DNA of 64,000 nt from Ancistrus triradiatus. Lineage: Eukaryota; Chordata; Actinopteri; Siluriformes; Loricariidae. Positions 38,307 through 49,007 of this stretch are shown here, piece after piece (position 1 is the first letter of the stretch; each line of letters begins with the position of its first letter). Under the pieces are notes generated by a model. The model ran no database searches. It was not told the origin of the DNA and saw only the letters and a program-made list of their open reading frames with translations. Location of the stretch: the NCBI GenBank assembly GCA_025084515.1, contig JAJAGP010001679.1:1-64000 (forward strand). The letters run 5' to 3'. A program made the translations under genes and the position numbers.

Positions 38307-38984
38307 CAGCACTGTGCCAAAGTCTCAGGCCACCATTAGATTTTGTTTTAGGAATGGTATAGTGACCATATATAATTATGTAAGTTATGTCTCTTTATTA
38401 AGATACAAACAGAAAATACAGGAATTATGTACACACACACAAACACTATTTTCAGAACAAAATTGCTTCTACAGGCACAAATCAGTATTTAGTCAGTATT
38501 TCCCTTGGCACTAAGCACACCATGAACTCTTTTGGGGAGACTGTCCTCAAACATTTTACATTAAATGTCTTTAATAAATGTAAAAAAATACTTTAAATTC
38601 ATTACAAACACACTGTTTATGTTTTTTATATTGGATTCATGTATTTTAATTGAATGGAAAATGTACATGTCATTGAAATACATCCATTTTACCTTTTCAG
38701 CTTATTTTTTTGGTGGTACCAGGCTTCTTTCAGCACTACCCAGAGTTCTTCTATAGACTTAGGATGTCTTTTATGTTTTTCTCTGTCCAGATGATCTTAT
38801 ACTGCCTATATAAAAATCAGGTTTGCACCCTATTGATTTTGTTTCTGTTTTTTAATACTACATACACATTTCCGAAATTTTCTGTTTGGTTTCTACTAAA
38901 GTGACTAAGAAATAATTACATCTTGTCATTACACCATTGCTAAAACAACAAATCTAATGGTGGCCAAAGACTTTTGCACAGTAC
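38307..38984 (+). mobile_element. Tc1-like MITE with about 52 bp inverted repeats
   Basis: The left end 38307-38358 (GCACTGTGCCAAAGTCTCAG..GGCCACCATTAGATTTTG..GGAATGG) and the right end 38932-38984, read inward (GTACTGTGCAAAAGTCTTTG..GGCCACCATTAGATTTG..GCAATGG), are inverted repeats. About 678 bp, with TA before the left tip. The AT-rich interior encodes nothing recognised. A tip of the same family is at 4171-4224. Confidence 0.8.
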
Positions 38985-39109
38985 CAACACGTATTAAGTA
39001 ATCCCACGAGCACACAGCACTGCAACAGAGGTTAAGATGTACAGCAAGTTTGGTGTGACATTATCTGCTTTGGTCTGGATGAAGTAAACCGAACTACAAG
39101 TATAAACAC

Positions 39110-39602
39110 ACTACCCTCACCAATCACTGTATTAGGTACACCTTCTTGTTTCTACACTGATTGTCTATTTTATCAGTTCTACCAGCCATATAGAAGCACT
39201 TTGTAGTTCTACAGTTGCAGACTGTAGCCTAGCGGTTAAGGTACTGGAGTCTGGACCAGAAGGCCCAGGGTTCAAATCCCACCACTGCCAAGCTGCCACT
39301 GTTGGGTCCTTGAGCAAGGCCCTTAACCCACAATGGCTTGGATTGTAAGACTGTACCAATTGTAAGTTGCTGAGGATAAGGGCATCTGCTAAATGCTGTA
39401 AATGTAAATGCTCACTACAAAATGAAGGTGGCTGGACGTTTTTGGCTGGTGGACTATTTTCAGTAAAGCAGTGACCCTGAGGTGTTTAAAAGCTCCAGCA
39501 GCACTGCTGTGCAATTCTATATGGTAAGTGGAACTGAAAATGGACAGTGAGTGTAGAAACATAAAGTATTTTGTACCTAATAAAGTACTTGGTGAGTGTA
39601 TA
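39110..39602. mobile_element. Palindromic non-autonomous DNA element, split by a SINE
   Basis: The left half 39110-39219 (CTCACCAATCACTGTATTAG..CATATAGAAGCACTTTGTAG) and the right half 39411-39602 (CTATATGGTAAGTGGAACTG..ACCTAATAAAGTACTTGGTG) are mutually inverted at their ends (CTCACCAA..TATTAGGTAC against ACCTAATAAAGTACTTGGTGAG). A SINE fills the gap. Fragments of the family lie at 13890-13965 and 63090-63175. Confidence 0.75.
39220..39410 (+). mobile_element. tRNA-derived SINE, full length
   Basis: GACTGTAGCCTAGCGGTTAA (A box TAGCCTAGCGG), GGTACTGGAGTCTGGACC, CCAGGGTTCAAATCCCACCA (B box GGTTCAAATCC), GCCAAGCTGCCACTGTTGGG, TCCTTGAGCAAGGCCC, CAATGGCTTGGATTGTAAG and the tail GCATCTGCTAAATGCTGTAA ATG. 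This is among the least diverged copies in the window. It is inserted in a palindromic DNA element. Confidence 0.92.
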
Positions 39603-39999
39603 TAGTGCATTGTATGTGCAACACCATGTGGGACTTGACCACAGAAAAACATGTCCATAGATATGTAAGTAATCACAGTTTACTGTAATAAATGTTGATG
39701 ATCTTCGTCTGAAGACGAGCCACAGTTAAACCAAGCCTACACCATATGTATTGAGACACATTATTAAAATTGAGACTCTCACCTAATTCCTTTAAAATAT
39801 ACTTTAATGAGCAAAAACTGTCATAAACAACTTAATACTTAAGTAAAGTCAGCGTTTTCCGAGCCTGGGTCGGCCTGTATGACACACAGAATTTATTGTG
39901 GCGTCTTGATGATAGATTGCGATCTCTAAACAGAATGGATCATAATATATTGTTCAATATATCTCCTTTCTCTATGGTTGCCTAAGCAGCTGCTGCAGC
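39603..39999. other. Unique sequence, nothing recognised
   Basis: No repeat family or exon is recognised. Confidence 0.35.
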
Positions 40000-40330
40000 A
40001 TGTACGCAGGCTCATCCAGCGAAAGGGGGGCTTTCTCCACAGGAAGTTCCTGCAAACAGAGCGCACCCACTTTTTAAACCCCATTTGTCTTGTTAATGTG
40101 CCCTACTGATTACCTGATTGCGCTGGATGACTGTGGAGAAATCTGATTGCGTGAAATTATACAGAGCAGAAACTTTTGATTGGGAGGAATGGCTCGGGGA
40201 TGCTCATTGCCACCGTTTGATGGGGGCCGCCGTGAAATTTGGCCTCATTGATTTGGAATCAGCGCAAGTGCCGCGCGTAATTGTAATCAGAGCCAGTGTT
40301 CGGCAAGCGCCTCTATTTTAGAACCCAACT
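40000..40330. other. Candidate conserved non-coding block
   Basis: GC-balanced unique sequence with CATTTGTCTTGTTAATGTGC, TGATTGCGTGAAATTATACA, GAAATTTGGCCTCATTGATT, TGGAATCAGCGCAAGTGCCG and CGCGTAATTGTAATCAGAGC (TAATTG next to GTAATC). It stands out from AT-rich flanks and keeps several CpGs. The 67-codon frame at 40118-40321 has no domain. Confidence 0.4.
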
Positions 40331-41522
40331 TCCTTGCTGTGCAAACTTTTCAGGTTTAAATACGCAGCAACGGTTCTACACTCCTGTTAATTGCATGGCT
40401 CTGGAGGCGCTGAGGTGAGGTCAGGTCTTCGCTTTTGCCTCATGCGAGCACCTAAAGGACCGAAAGTGCAAGGCAAACTCTTTAGTAATCAATCAAATGT
40501 GGACGCGCACTCGAAACGCGACTGCGGGAGCCCTAATCAGACCGGGAGTCACGTGTACAGTTTTTACAGTTACACCTCAAGATCATTGGAAGTTAATGCT
40601 ATTTTGGCAAATGGCTGCGCTGACCCTGACAGCAAAAGGGCCTTTTTGTACTTTCTTTTTCATATAAAAAAGGCTCAGACCCCTTAGAACTGGGGTTTGA
40701 GAAAACAAGAACTGATACGTAGTCCAATATTAAGCACATTATTCAAATATCTTATAGACTGCAATGTTATTTGATCTGATCTAATATCTAATGTGTAATA
40801 TCTGTCAGTATTGATAATTCAGTAGATTAACAAGATGAATGGTGTAAATAGATGGACAGAAGTAGAAAAGGAGAAGACATGAACATACACTACATGTATA
40901 AGAATGTGAGCCAAAAAAAAAGGAAAAGAAAAGACAGAAAAATGAGGTTGGACCTTAAACTAACCATGTTTGCTGTGATGTGCTGAAAAATGTATCTGTT
41001 GACTTTAAAGTAGATTCTTAATAAACTGTATTCTACCCACTGAACAATGGAAAAATCCTGGTTGCTGGCTTTTGTGTGGTATGGAAGAGGTAGAGCCCAA
41101 CTTTTTGTGAGGCTTCACCTTGGTTTTCCGGCCTCTCATCCCCTCTGAGGGCGATCTGGACTATATCGCCCATAATCTTCCGCTGGCCCACGTGACTCCC
41201 TTGGACCAATCCGGGAGCTCCACAGGTTCCGGATTACAGATTGTTTGCAGCTGTGGGAGGCTCTTTATAAGCTCGGCTGTTTGTTACGTTTGGGACGGAG
41301 CATTGTCTCGGTTTTGCCTGAGCGTACCGTGCGTTTCTGGTTTGTTTGCCTGCGCTACCTTTGTGGAATTACTCCTGTGTTCCTCCTGTCGTGGATCACC
41401 TGTCTATTTTGCGCTCTGTCCATTGTTTGACTCCCTTCCGATGTACTCTGCATTGGCTTTGCGTTTCGCTCAAACGTCCGCATGCTTGTTTGTGTTCTGC
41501 ATTTCCGATGGTATTGGGTAGG
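40331..41522. other. Unique sequence, no gene recognised
   Basis: About 41120-41520 is GC-richer with overlapping open frames on both strands (up to 133 codons), but I see no domain, start context or splice pattern. About 40680-41040 is AT-rich. Confidence 0.35.
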
Positions 41523-42297
41523 ACCTGAGCAGTGCCTGGTTTCCTCCAGACATGAGACCAAAAAGTAGGTTTCATCAGACCAGAGAATCTTGTTTTGTCA
41601 AAGGCAGAGTGTCCTTTAGGTGCCTTTTTTTTACATCTCCAGATGGGTTTTCATGTGTCTTTTACTGAGGAGAGGTTTCTGTCTGGCCACTCTGGTGGAG
41701 TGCTGCAATGATGGTTGATCTTCTGGAAGTTTCTCTCTTCTGCACACAGGATTTTTGGAGCTCAGCCAGATTGACCATTGGGTTCTTGGTCACCTCTCTT
41801 ACTAAGGCCCTTCTCCCTCGATTACTTAATTTGGTGGGGCGGCCAGCTGCAGGTTGTGAGTCCAAACTTCTTCCATTTAAGGATTATGGAGGTCACTGTG
41901 CTCTTGGGAACTTTCAGTGCAGCAGAATTTGTATCCTTCTCCAGATCTGTTCCTTCACACAATCCTGTCTCTGAGCTCTACAGGCAGTTCTTTCCTCCTC
42001 ATGGTTTGTTTTTTGCTTTGATATGCATTGTTAGCTGTGAGACCTTAAATAGACAGGTGTGTGTCTTTCCAAATCATGTCCAAGCAACTGAATTTACTAC
42101 AGGTGGATCCAAACAAGTTGTAGAAACATCTCAAAGATTATTTCTTGTGCCATAGAAAGGGTCTTGTACTTATGTCTATGCAAATGTGTAGTTTTTCCTT
42201 TTCTAAAATTATCTTTTCCTGTCTCAGGATGGGCTATTGAGTGCAGATTGATGGTGGGACTTAGATTTTCTTTTTTTAGCCTCAACATAACAATATG
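41523..42297 (-). mobile_element. Tc1-like element, N-terminal half and one end
   Basis: The reverse orientation of the 49008-50311 family: CAGTGCCTGGTTTCCTCCAG, CACTCTGGTGGAGTGCTGCA, GACCATTGGGTTCTTGGTCA, GACAGGTGTGTGTCTTTCCA, and a terminal part ending CCTCAACATAACAATATG at 42297. The half with the second and third catalytic residues is missing. Confidence 0.8.
41662..42010 (-). pseudogene. Broken Tc1 transposase, N-terminal part
   Basis: A minus-strand frame reads AAGRPTKLSNRGRRALVREV TKNPMVNLAELQKS, the linker (GRP) and second DNA-binding part of a Tc1 transposase. The first half of the paired-like domain lies upstream (41870-42010) in other frames. The catalytic core is largely absent and what remains toward 41530 is out of frame. 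Confidence 0.75.
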
Positions 42298-42339
42298 TAT
42301 TGTCATGCAACGCCATTTCTTAAAACGTGAAAGAAATCT
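42298..42339. other. Short junction sequence
   Basis: Non-repeat sequence between the broken Tc1 end and the unique block that follows. Nothing is recognised. Confidence 0.3.
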
Positions 42340-42570
42340 AGCACCATTCAGGCCCCGAGGAAGACGAGCATTGCCATTCATCAGCAAAAATGATGGTCAT
42401 TGATTTTCATTTGTTAATCCATTTAAAATAACACAATCATCAGCGGAGAAAGAAATATGTCATGACGCGCGGTGTAGCGGCAGCCATTGTGTGCTCAGAG
42501 ATCTATCCTGTGTCTGGTGGAAATCTATAGCAGCCAGGCATCCTGCTCACTTCATTAATTAACTTTCGAT
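42340..42570. other. Candidate conserved non-coding block
   Basis: GCATTGCCATTCATCAGCAA, GATGGTCATTGATTTTCATT, AATAACACAATCATCAGCGG, GTAGCGGCAGCCATTGTGTG and TTCATTAATTAACTTTCGAT lie together, with inverted CATCAG/TGATGG spacing. Unique, not recognised as a repeat. Confidence 0.32.
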
Positions 42571-43829
42571 TGATCAGATGCTGTGTACTATTGTTCTCCA
42601 ACTCAGTGCTTTCACTCTGTAACACTTCCATTAAAGAGAGCTATTGGAGAGAGCTGCTGCAGCACTGCCAAGGACATGGGGCTTTGAACAAGTACCAGCA
42701 CTTTTACAAAAAAAAAATACTACTTTATTTGCTATGTCAATATTTTGTGTGTTTATACCAAATGTCTGAGTTGAATGAGAGAGATTAATTGAGACAGTAA
42801 CTAAAAAGACCCATTTTTTAGTAGTTTGAAAATGTCATAATTGAGGCAGATGGGCTACCACAGCATAACATTTCACTCCTGTCAGGCAGGAACAGGAGTC
42901 TGAAGCTAGGGAAGGTTCTGAAACACCATAAACATACACATGCTTAGTCTGATGAATCTCATGACATGCAGATGATCAGTGGTCAGATGAATTCTGCTTT
43001 TTATCAACTGTTCGTCACTGTTGGAAATGCAATGGTGTTTTTTTTAGCCGGTACCAATCGAGCATCATTTGTATGCCACAGTCATTCAACGCAATGCAAT
43101 GCAAATATAACCCCTGTCAGCTCTGTCCCATATTATGCCCTGTGACCTTGGAAAAAAAACAGTCTTTAGGGATTTTGCTTTTAAAAGTGTATACGGATTA
43201 AAGTGAGTACAGGTATGCGCCTGTACATAACGTCCATTCGGACAACATCTGTGGTCCAGTAAGGTTATTATCCTTTTTATTAAGGAAATTAACCTTCTTA
43301 ATCCACATATTATTTTCCCAGATACATTAGCTGCTGTATAGCAGTTGTAATGACACACATAACAGCGCAGGCTCTGGTGCAGAAAGTTTTATTAAACACA
43401 ACATTTTATTAGACACATGCAGCATCAGCGTGAGCAGACCAAATGCTGAGCAAGATGACTGACAGTCCGCTCACTATAAGCACCATCATGATGCTAAGCA
43501 GTTGTTTTTATTAGGTTCCGTTAAACAGGGACTCTTTGGAGCTTAATGCAGTTGTCTGGCCTCACCCAGATAAGAATGGCTTCCCTGTTTGTACCCTTTA
43601 GGGGGTGTCTTAGGAAGGTTTTTCGTTTCTGCTGTTTCTGGCTTCTTGACTTTCTGTACAGTTGCTTTGCTCCAGTGTATCGTGTAAAAGCACTGTGGAA
43701 ATGAAATGAAATTTCCAACAATAATAGCCATCAAGTAGCAAATTTGTCTTGCACGATTGGATACCATACTCCAGGCTCAGCCATACGATAGAACTTATTA
43801 TCACGTCCAATAGAAACGATCTTGGCGAT
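42571..43829. other. Unique sequence, no gene recognised
   Basis: Contains a few T and A runs. The overlapping minus-strand frames at 43521-43810 share no recognisable domain. A faint Tc1-like phrase (GCAGATGATCAGTGGTCAGATGAATTC, near 42967-42993) is too short to call. Confidence 0.35.
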
Positions 43830-44350
43830 TTCCTTTATGAGGAAACTTTTAGTCCAACTGAACCTCTGACCTTCGCGCCACCTGCGACAACTTCTAATAA
43901 AACCGTCACGGATAAGTTAACTTTGGCAGGGAAGTTAAAAGGAGGAGGAGAGGGGGGAAAAAGTTAACACAGATGTCCAAATAAGTGTGTGAACGATTCA
44001 TTCTGCCGAGATTAGCGTGCGTCTCCAGCGGCGACTTTCCCAGGACTCCGGCGCTCGGCGCCTTTCATTTCGGGGCGCGCGGGATTGTCATCAGAAATTG
44101 ATTTGCTCTCCTGAAAGACAAATTGAATGGCGTATGACATACAACGGGACGGACAAGAAAGCGCCTGTCTTTGCATTCTTTCCCCCTCCTTCGTAGTGCC
44201 GCGCTCCCACCAGTGTTAGCATAGCCTCGCTCTCGCTCTCGCTCCCTGGCTCCGTCGTGTTCTTCTGCGCGCGTCGCCTCTCGTCTCTTGTATCTGAGTG
44301 ATCTGAAGTGTTCAAACTCAAATTAAGATCTGCCGCCAGATACACGCTTA
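43830..44350. other. CpG-rich candidate regulatory block
   Basis: About 44010-44300 is the most CpG-dense stretch seen (GTGCGTCTCCAGCGGCGACT, GGCGCTCGGCGCCTTTCATT, TCGGGGCGCGCGGGATTGTC), followed by ATCAGAAATTGATTTGCTCT and GACAAATTGAATGGCGTATG. It could be a small CpG island, an enhancer or an unannotated promoter or first exon. No convincing open frame supports a coding exon. Confidence 0.4.
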
Positions 44351-44454
44351 AGACCGGTTCCCATAGCTACCTCTCACACCGTGTTGTGATTGCGTTATAA
44401 TCCAGAAGTAATCAAATCTAAATGAAACAGGGATGATAAGGATGCTATTTTCAG

Positions 44455-44492
44455 GCCGTGTGTGTGTGAGTGTGTGTGTGTGTCTGCGTGTG
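44455..44492. repeat. GT microsatellite
   Basis: An interrupted GT run (GTGTGTGTGAGTGTGTGTGT GTGTCTGCGTGTGT). Confidence 0.9.
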
Positions 44493-44668
44493 TATTCAAG
44501 TGTTATCCCATTTTCACTCTGCCCTGATTTTTTATTACCTTCCAATCAGCTCTGGCTCCCAGCAGTCTTTTTCATTACTTTGAGCCATTGTTTTGGACAA
44601 ACACAGTTGTAATGAGCTGTAAGAAGAGGAGATTAGCCTGGTCAAATGACACGCTCTGATTGAAGGGA

Positions 44669-44702
44669 TTTCACACACACACACACACACACATACACAC
44701 AT
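44669..44702. repeat. CA microsatellite
   Basis: About twelve CA units with one TA interruption. Confidence 0.92.
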
Positions 44703-45333
44703 ACCGAGAGTCAGAGAGTCCCTAAATGACATTTTTTGCCTTGTTATGTATTCAAAAAATCCCCTTTCTGTATGAGGTCCAAACAAATGTCCTCAAATCA
44801 AAGTATTTTGTATTACTGTCTTTACATTTATGCTTAACTCGTACCTCCAAACCTTAAGCCTCACCTTAAACTTAGTAACCTAAAAATGTATCTTCTTGCT
44901 CTTCGAGTTTTTCCTTACAAACATAAGTGCATATTTACAATAAAACTATTGTTAGGCGACACGATGTCCCAGGCAGGTCCCTGTTTGTGTTGTGTGCATG
45001 TTCTCCCTCCATGTTGACTTTTTTTTAACTACATGAATAAGTAGGACATGCAGTCTTTGTTGGGCACTGACACTTTTGGGTGTCATGGAATTGGGAAAGT
45101 TTACACTCTGCTTAAAGTTGTCTGGAAAGTAGTGTTTCTCCAAGGGGACCAATTCCCCTTGCAGCCAGCAAAGTATGTTTATTTATGTTTATATTCCATC
45201 GTGCACGTTTATATTTTCTACAGTGTGTGTGATTGTTAATGTGTGTTTGTAACGGAAGAACAGTTTAGAATTTGGATGCTGTGTAGATGGTGGCGTTCCA
45301 CTCCTGTTTTAAATTATATCTTTGATGCCTTTA
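44703..45333. other. Unique sequence, nothing recognised
   Basis: About 44700-44880 weakly resembles the dispersed repeat at 20700-20960 (GACATTTTTTGCCTTGTTAT, GAGGTCCAAACAAATGTCC). Otherwise no feature. Confidence 0.3.
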
Positions 45334-46306
45334 TAGTGGGGCAAAAAAGTATTTAGTCAGCCACTGATTGTGTAAGTTCTCCTACTTAGAAAGATGAGAG
45401 AGGTCTGTAATTTTCATCATAGTCACACTTCCACTATGAGAGACAAAATGAGAAAAAAAAAATCCAGGAAATCACATTGTAGGATTTTTAAAGAATTTAA
45501 TTGTAAATCATGGTGGAAAATAAGTATTTGGTCAATAACAAAAGTTCAACTCAATACAACTCAAAACATAACCTTTGTTGGAAATGACAGAGGTCAAACA
45601 TTTCCTGTAAGTCTTCACCAGGTTGGCACACACTGTAGCTGGTATTTTGGCCCATTCCCTAATGCAGATCTCCTCTAGAGCAGTGATGTTTTGGGGCAAC
45701 ACGGACTTTCAACTCCCTCCACAAATTTTCTATGGAGTTGATGTCTGGACACTGGCTAGGCCACTGCAGGGCCTTGAAATGCTTTTTTTCGGAGCCACTA
45801 CTTCATTGCCCGAGCGGTGTGTTTGGGATCATTGTCATGCTGGAAGACCCAGCCACGTTCCATCTTCAATGCTCTCACTGATGGAAGGAGGTTTTGGCTT
45901 AAAATCTCACGATACATGGCCCCGTTCATTCTTCCCTTAACACGGTTCAGTCATCCTGATATTGTATGTCTTACATTTGCTCCCACAGTTGATTTATTTA
46001 CACCAACCTGCTTGCCATTAATACAGGTATTGAGTGGAGGATAGAAGAGCTTCTTAAAGAAGAAGTTACAGGTCTGTGAGAGCCAGAAATCTTGCTTGTT
46101 TGTGGGTGAACAAATACTTATTTCCCACCATGATTTACAATTAAATTTCTTAAAAATCCTACAATGTGATTTCCTGGATTTTTTTTCCTCATGTTGTCTC
46201 TCATAGTTGAAGTGTACCTATGATGAAAATTACAGACCTCTCTCATCTTTCTAAGTAGGAGAACTTGCACAATCAGTGGTTGACTAAATACTTTTTTGCC
46301 CCACTG
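45334..46306 (-). mobile_element. Tc1 internal-deletion derivative with both ends
   Basis: It belongs to the family of 4225-5808, in reverse orientation. The left end is TAGTGGGGCAAAAAAGTATT and the right end GCCCCACTG, followed by TA (46307-46308). Terminal repeats are about 200 bp each. It is 973 bp against 1.58 kb in the full copy, with the middle of the transposase lost. Confidence 0.92.
45590..46040 (-). pseudogene. Internally deleted Tc1 transposase
   Basis: From 45590 to about 45945 the sequence is the reverse complement of 5220-5560 in the full element (CTTGTGAAG-like end, the third and second catalytic regions, the GTGTTAAGGGAAGAATGAAC block). Around 45950 it jumps to the N-terminal helix-turn-helix region (GTTGGTGTAAATAAATCAAC, reverse of 46010-45990). 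The first catalytic region is gone. Confidence 0.8.
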
Positions 46307-46589
46307 TATGTATAATTTGCCCAGTTTTCTTGTAAAAATACCCTTTATATTTACATAACTCTGCCTAAAAACACTGTGACTAGGGCAGTGTTTGTTCAAT
46401 GGCCATTTTGGTCAGTCACTTGTTTCTTGGAATGTAATGCATATCTACATACCTTTCTTAAAGTGCGATTTTAAAAGCCTAATTGCTCTTTTTTTTTTTT
46501 CAAATATGTTAATTTGAAAAAAGCCACTGTTCTTCATGGGAAGTAGCCATAAATCACTCTGAACACAATAAAGTTTAGGGCTATTTCCA
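46307..46589. other. Unique sequence, nothing recognised
   Basis: AT-rich, with a T run near 46489-46500. Confidence 0.3.
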
Positions 46590-46748
46590 CTGACTTACAA
46601 TCTAACAAGGTACAATCCAGCTATTGTGGCTTAAAGACCTTGCTCAAGAGCCCAACAGTGGCAGCCTGACAGTGTTGGGGCATAAACCCTTGACCTTTTA
46701 TCCTTTTGGCCCATAGTCCAGTATCTTAACTGCTGCTCCACCACAAGC
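46590..46748 (-). mobile_element. tRNA-derived SINE
   Basis: Minus strand: TGTGGTGGAGCAGCAGTTAA, GATACTGGACTATGGGCC, GGTCAAGGGTTTATGCCCCA (decayed B box), CTGCCACTGTTGGGCTCTTG, AGCAAGGTCTTTAAGCC, and TAAGTCAGTGGAA at the tail. Moderately diverged. Confidence 0.72.
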
Positions 46749-46779
46749 AACATAATTGGCACGTCTTTGTTCTTCAAAT

Positions 46780-46990
46780 AGCACCGGTGACTCAGTTGTA
46801 AGACCTGCTGGAAACAGAAGACTCTGGGTTCGAATACATTGGTGGAACATGAAAGCTGCATGATGAAATGGACTGGTACCCTGTTCAGGGTGTACCTCTG
46901 GCTGCAGACAGTGAATTTAGAAGTTGGATTAGGCTCTGGGCAATTCCCTCGTGCAAAATGTCGACCTCATGGGGGCTTATCAACCGGCCC
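46780..46990 (+). mobile_element. Diverged tRNA-like SINE fragment
   Basis: GGTGACTCAGTTGTAAGACC (A-box-like), ACTCTGGGTTCGAATACATT (B box GGTTCGAATAC), GGTACCCTGTTCAGGGTGTA and GGATTAGGCTCTGGG give the order of a DANA-like or related SINE. Confidence 0.45.
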
Positions 46991-47089
46991 CAAACATCAA
47001 AGATTATGGACACGCACTATCCTCATGAACTCATTTGTTCTTCATAAAGAGATGATAAGCTACACACACACACTGCAGCATGACTAGGC

Positions 47090-47270
47090 CTTGTTTCGTC
47101 ATACTCTTCAGCCCCTCTCCAATCTTCTAGCTCATTAAACATTTAATATTTGCTGGGAATTACAGGCCTATAAAGCAGGAGAAATCTGATAAATAAATAT
47201 TTGCACGACCTTTATTTAATGCAGTCATTTAGCTCGCCGGAGGCTTTAATCCAGTCTGAATAAGTAGGTA
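47090..47270. other. Candidate conserved non-coding block
   Basis: TTAAACATTTAATATTTGCT, GGGAATTACAGGCCTATAAA, GATAAATAAATATTTGCACG, ACCTTTATTTAATGCAGTCA and GAGGCTTTAATCCAGTCTG (TAATCC at 47247-47252, an OTX/PITX-type core). Compact and repeat-free; one of the best enhancer-like blocks by eye. Confidence 0.4.
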
Positions 47271-47723
47271 TGTTGGACTGGTCCTGCTTTTATTTCACTG
47301 ATTTTGCATAGGGTAACATTGGCTGTCTAGTTAAAATAATGGTTTCTTAAGCTTACGAGTGATGACCAAGAACAAGGATTTCAAGATATCCTACTGGACT
47401 GAGAAGACTGAAAACCTGAATTTGTTGAATTCAGTCAATAAATATATATAAAAGACATTTTTAGAACATTTTCAGGAATTTTTTGTTTTCTTGTTCCAAA
47501 TCTCTCACTAGTAGAGGTAAATTTTCAGTACGACAGTTCTTCAGTACGAGGCTGCTAAAAATGGAATTGGTTTTGTCATTTGTGTTCAATCAGTGTCGTC
47601 ATTGATTGGATACTGAACGAGAACAAGATAAGACTGGACTCGAATACTACAACACTAAAGATTTTGCATATACTGGTATCTATAAATATACTTTATATAT
47701 ATTGTAGAAGATTATTTGCTATA
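47271..47723. other. Unique sequence, nothing recognised
   Basis: AT-rich, no repeat family or exon recognised. Confidence 0.3.
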
Positions 47724-48419
47724 CAGTGGTACCTCGGTTCTCGACCACCTTGGATCTCGTCGAATTCGGTTCTCAATGGATTTTGACTACAAAAGTGTCC
47801 CGGTTCTCGTCATTTGCTCGGTACTCGGGGCACAAGTTTAAACTTGTATGAGTCCAGCAGCGTGACTCGTTTCAGCCAAAACTCGATTCACAATTCATGA
47901 TTCACGATTCAGTACACAGTGATTCAGCGATTCAGGTTCCCAATATCCCTTGCTCAGGGTTTAACTTTATTTTTACATCTACAACACCAAGAGTTCACCA
48001 AAAGAGTAAGTGTTTTGCTTTTACTTTTCACTTTCAGTCCATTACTCACTAAATTGCATGAGATTTCTCAACACTTTATTATAAAATAAGCTTTATGTTT
48101 ATGATTTTGGCCAACTGTAGGTTAATGTAAGTGTTAATGGCTCTGCTATGATACAGTACAGACTTATTAAACTTCTCAGTTCAAGATACATTTGATTAAT
48201 CCAACTTATGATGGATTTATTGGAACATACAGCATCTCCATCATAAACCAGGGAGCACTTGTACAATACAATTCCATTAATGTCGTATACAGTGTGGATT
48301 TTCTGGGCGTCTGGAACAGATTAATTCAATTTACATTAAAAATCTGCTCAGTACTCGTCGTTTGTGGTTCTCGAAAAGCCTTCTGGAACAAATTAATGAC
48401 AAGAACTAAGGTACCACTG
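47724..48419 (+). mobile_element. Tigger/pogo-like non-autonomous element with TA duplication
   Basis: The left tip CAGTGGTACCTCGGTTCTCG and the right tip, read inward (CAGTGGTACCTTAGTTCTTG), are inverted repeats flanked by TA (47722-47723 and 48420-48421). 696 bp, no transposase. The CAGTGGTACCTC tip resembles Tigger/pogo ends from memory. Fragments lie at 10480, 11311, 12984, 13606, 20361 and 35990. Confidence 0.85.
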
Positions 48420-48421
48420 TA

Positions 48422-49007
48422 TATGAAAATGAGAAAAGAAACCTAATCTCTAAACAGGAGATCATCATTAGATATTATTAGTATAAAAAAGCGTGGAAGA
48501 GTTTGTTCTCGACTACCCTCCGGATACATTGTGCATTTGATACATTTTTGTAAACAATAATTTATAAAACTATGCCTTAAACGAGTTATGCTGAGTGTTG
48601 AGTATCCAGTGAGAATAGAGCAGTGGTGCAGTATTAGATGGCTCTTTATATCATGCCTGCGAGGTGTTTGGCATCTTTGTGGGCTTTGCGGCCTGTCAGG
48701 AGGATCAGGTTCATCTGCTCTAGTCTTGATTGAGGTGCAGTGTAACCGGAGCCTGGTTTCACTCCAACTGCATTATTTCTCATGAACTGACTTTCTCAGT
48801 CAGTTACCTCATTACATCTTCTAATTTATCTTTCACTTAGTTGGAGGATATAAAAAATCCTAAACAGTGACAGTTCAATTTTAAGTCTTAAAAGATATTA
48901 TAAACATAATTAAGTGTTAGGACCTTGGGCATTCACAAGGGATTATGTTCAGGTCTAATTAAACCCAAAGCATTAATTGCGATAGAAATAGGCTAAATCT
49001 ATACAAA
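48422..49007. other. Unique sequence, nothing recognised
   Basis: No repeat family, RNA gene or exon is recognised. Confidence 0.3.

Noticed and set aside
38121..38312. 63-codon basic minus-strand frame as a DNA-binding protein
   Set aside because: The Arg-rich stretch is suggestive, but there is no known domain and the frame is short. It is kept only as a note under the neighbouring transposon fragment.
41120..41521. 133-codon plus-strand frame as a host exon
   Set aside because: Other frames on both strands are open over the same GC-richer stretch, and no domain or splice context is visible.
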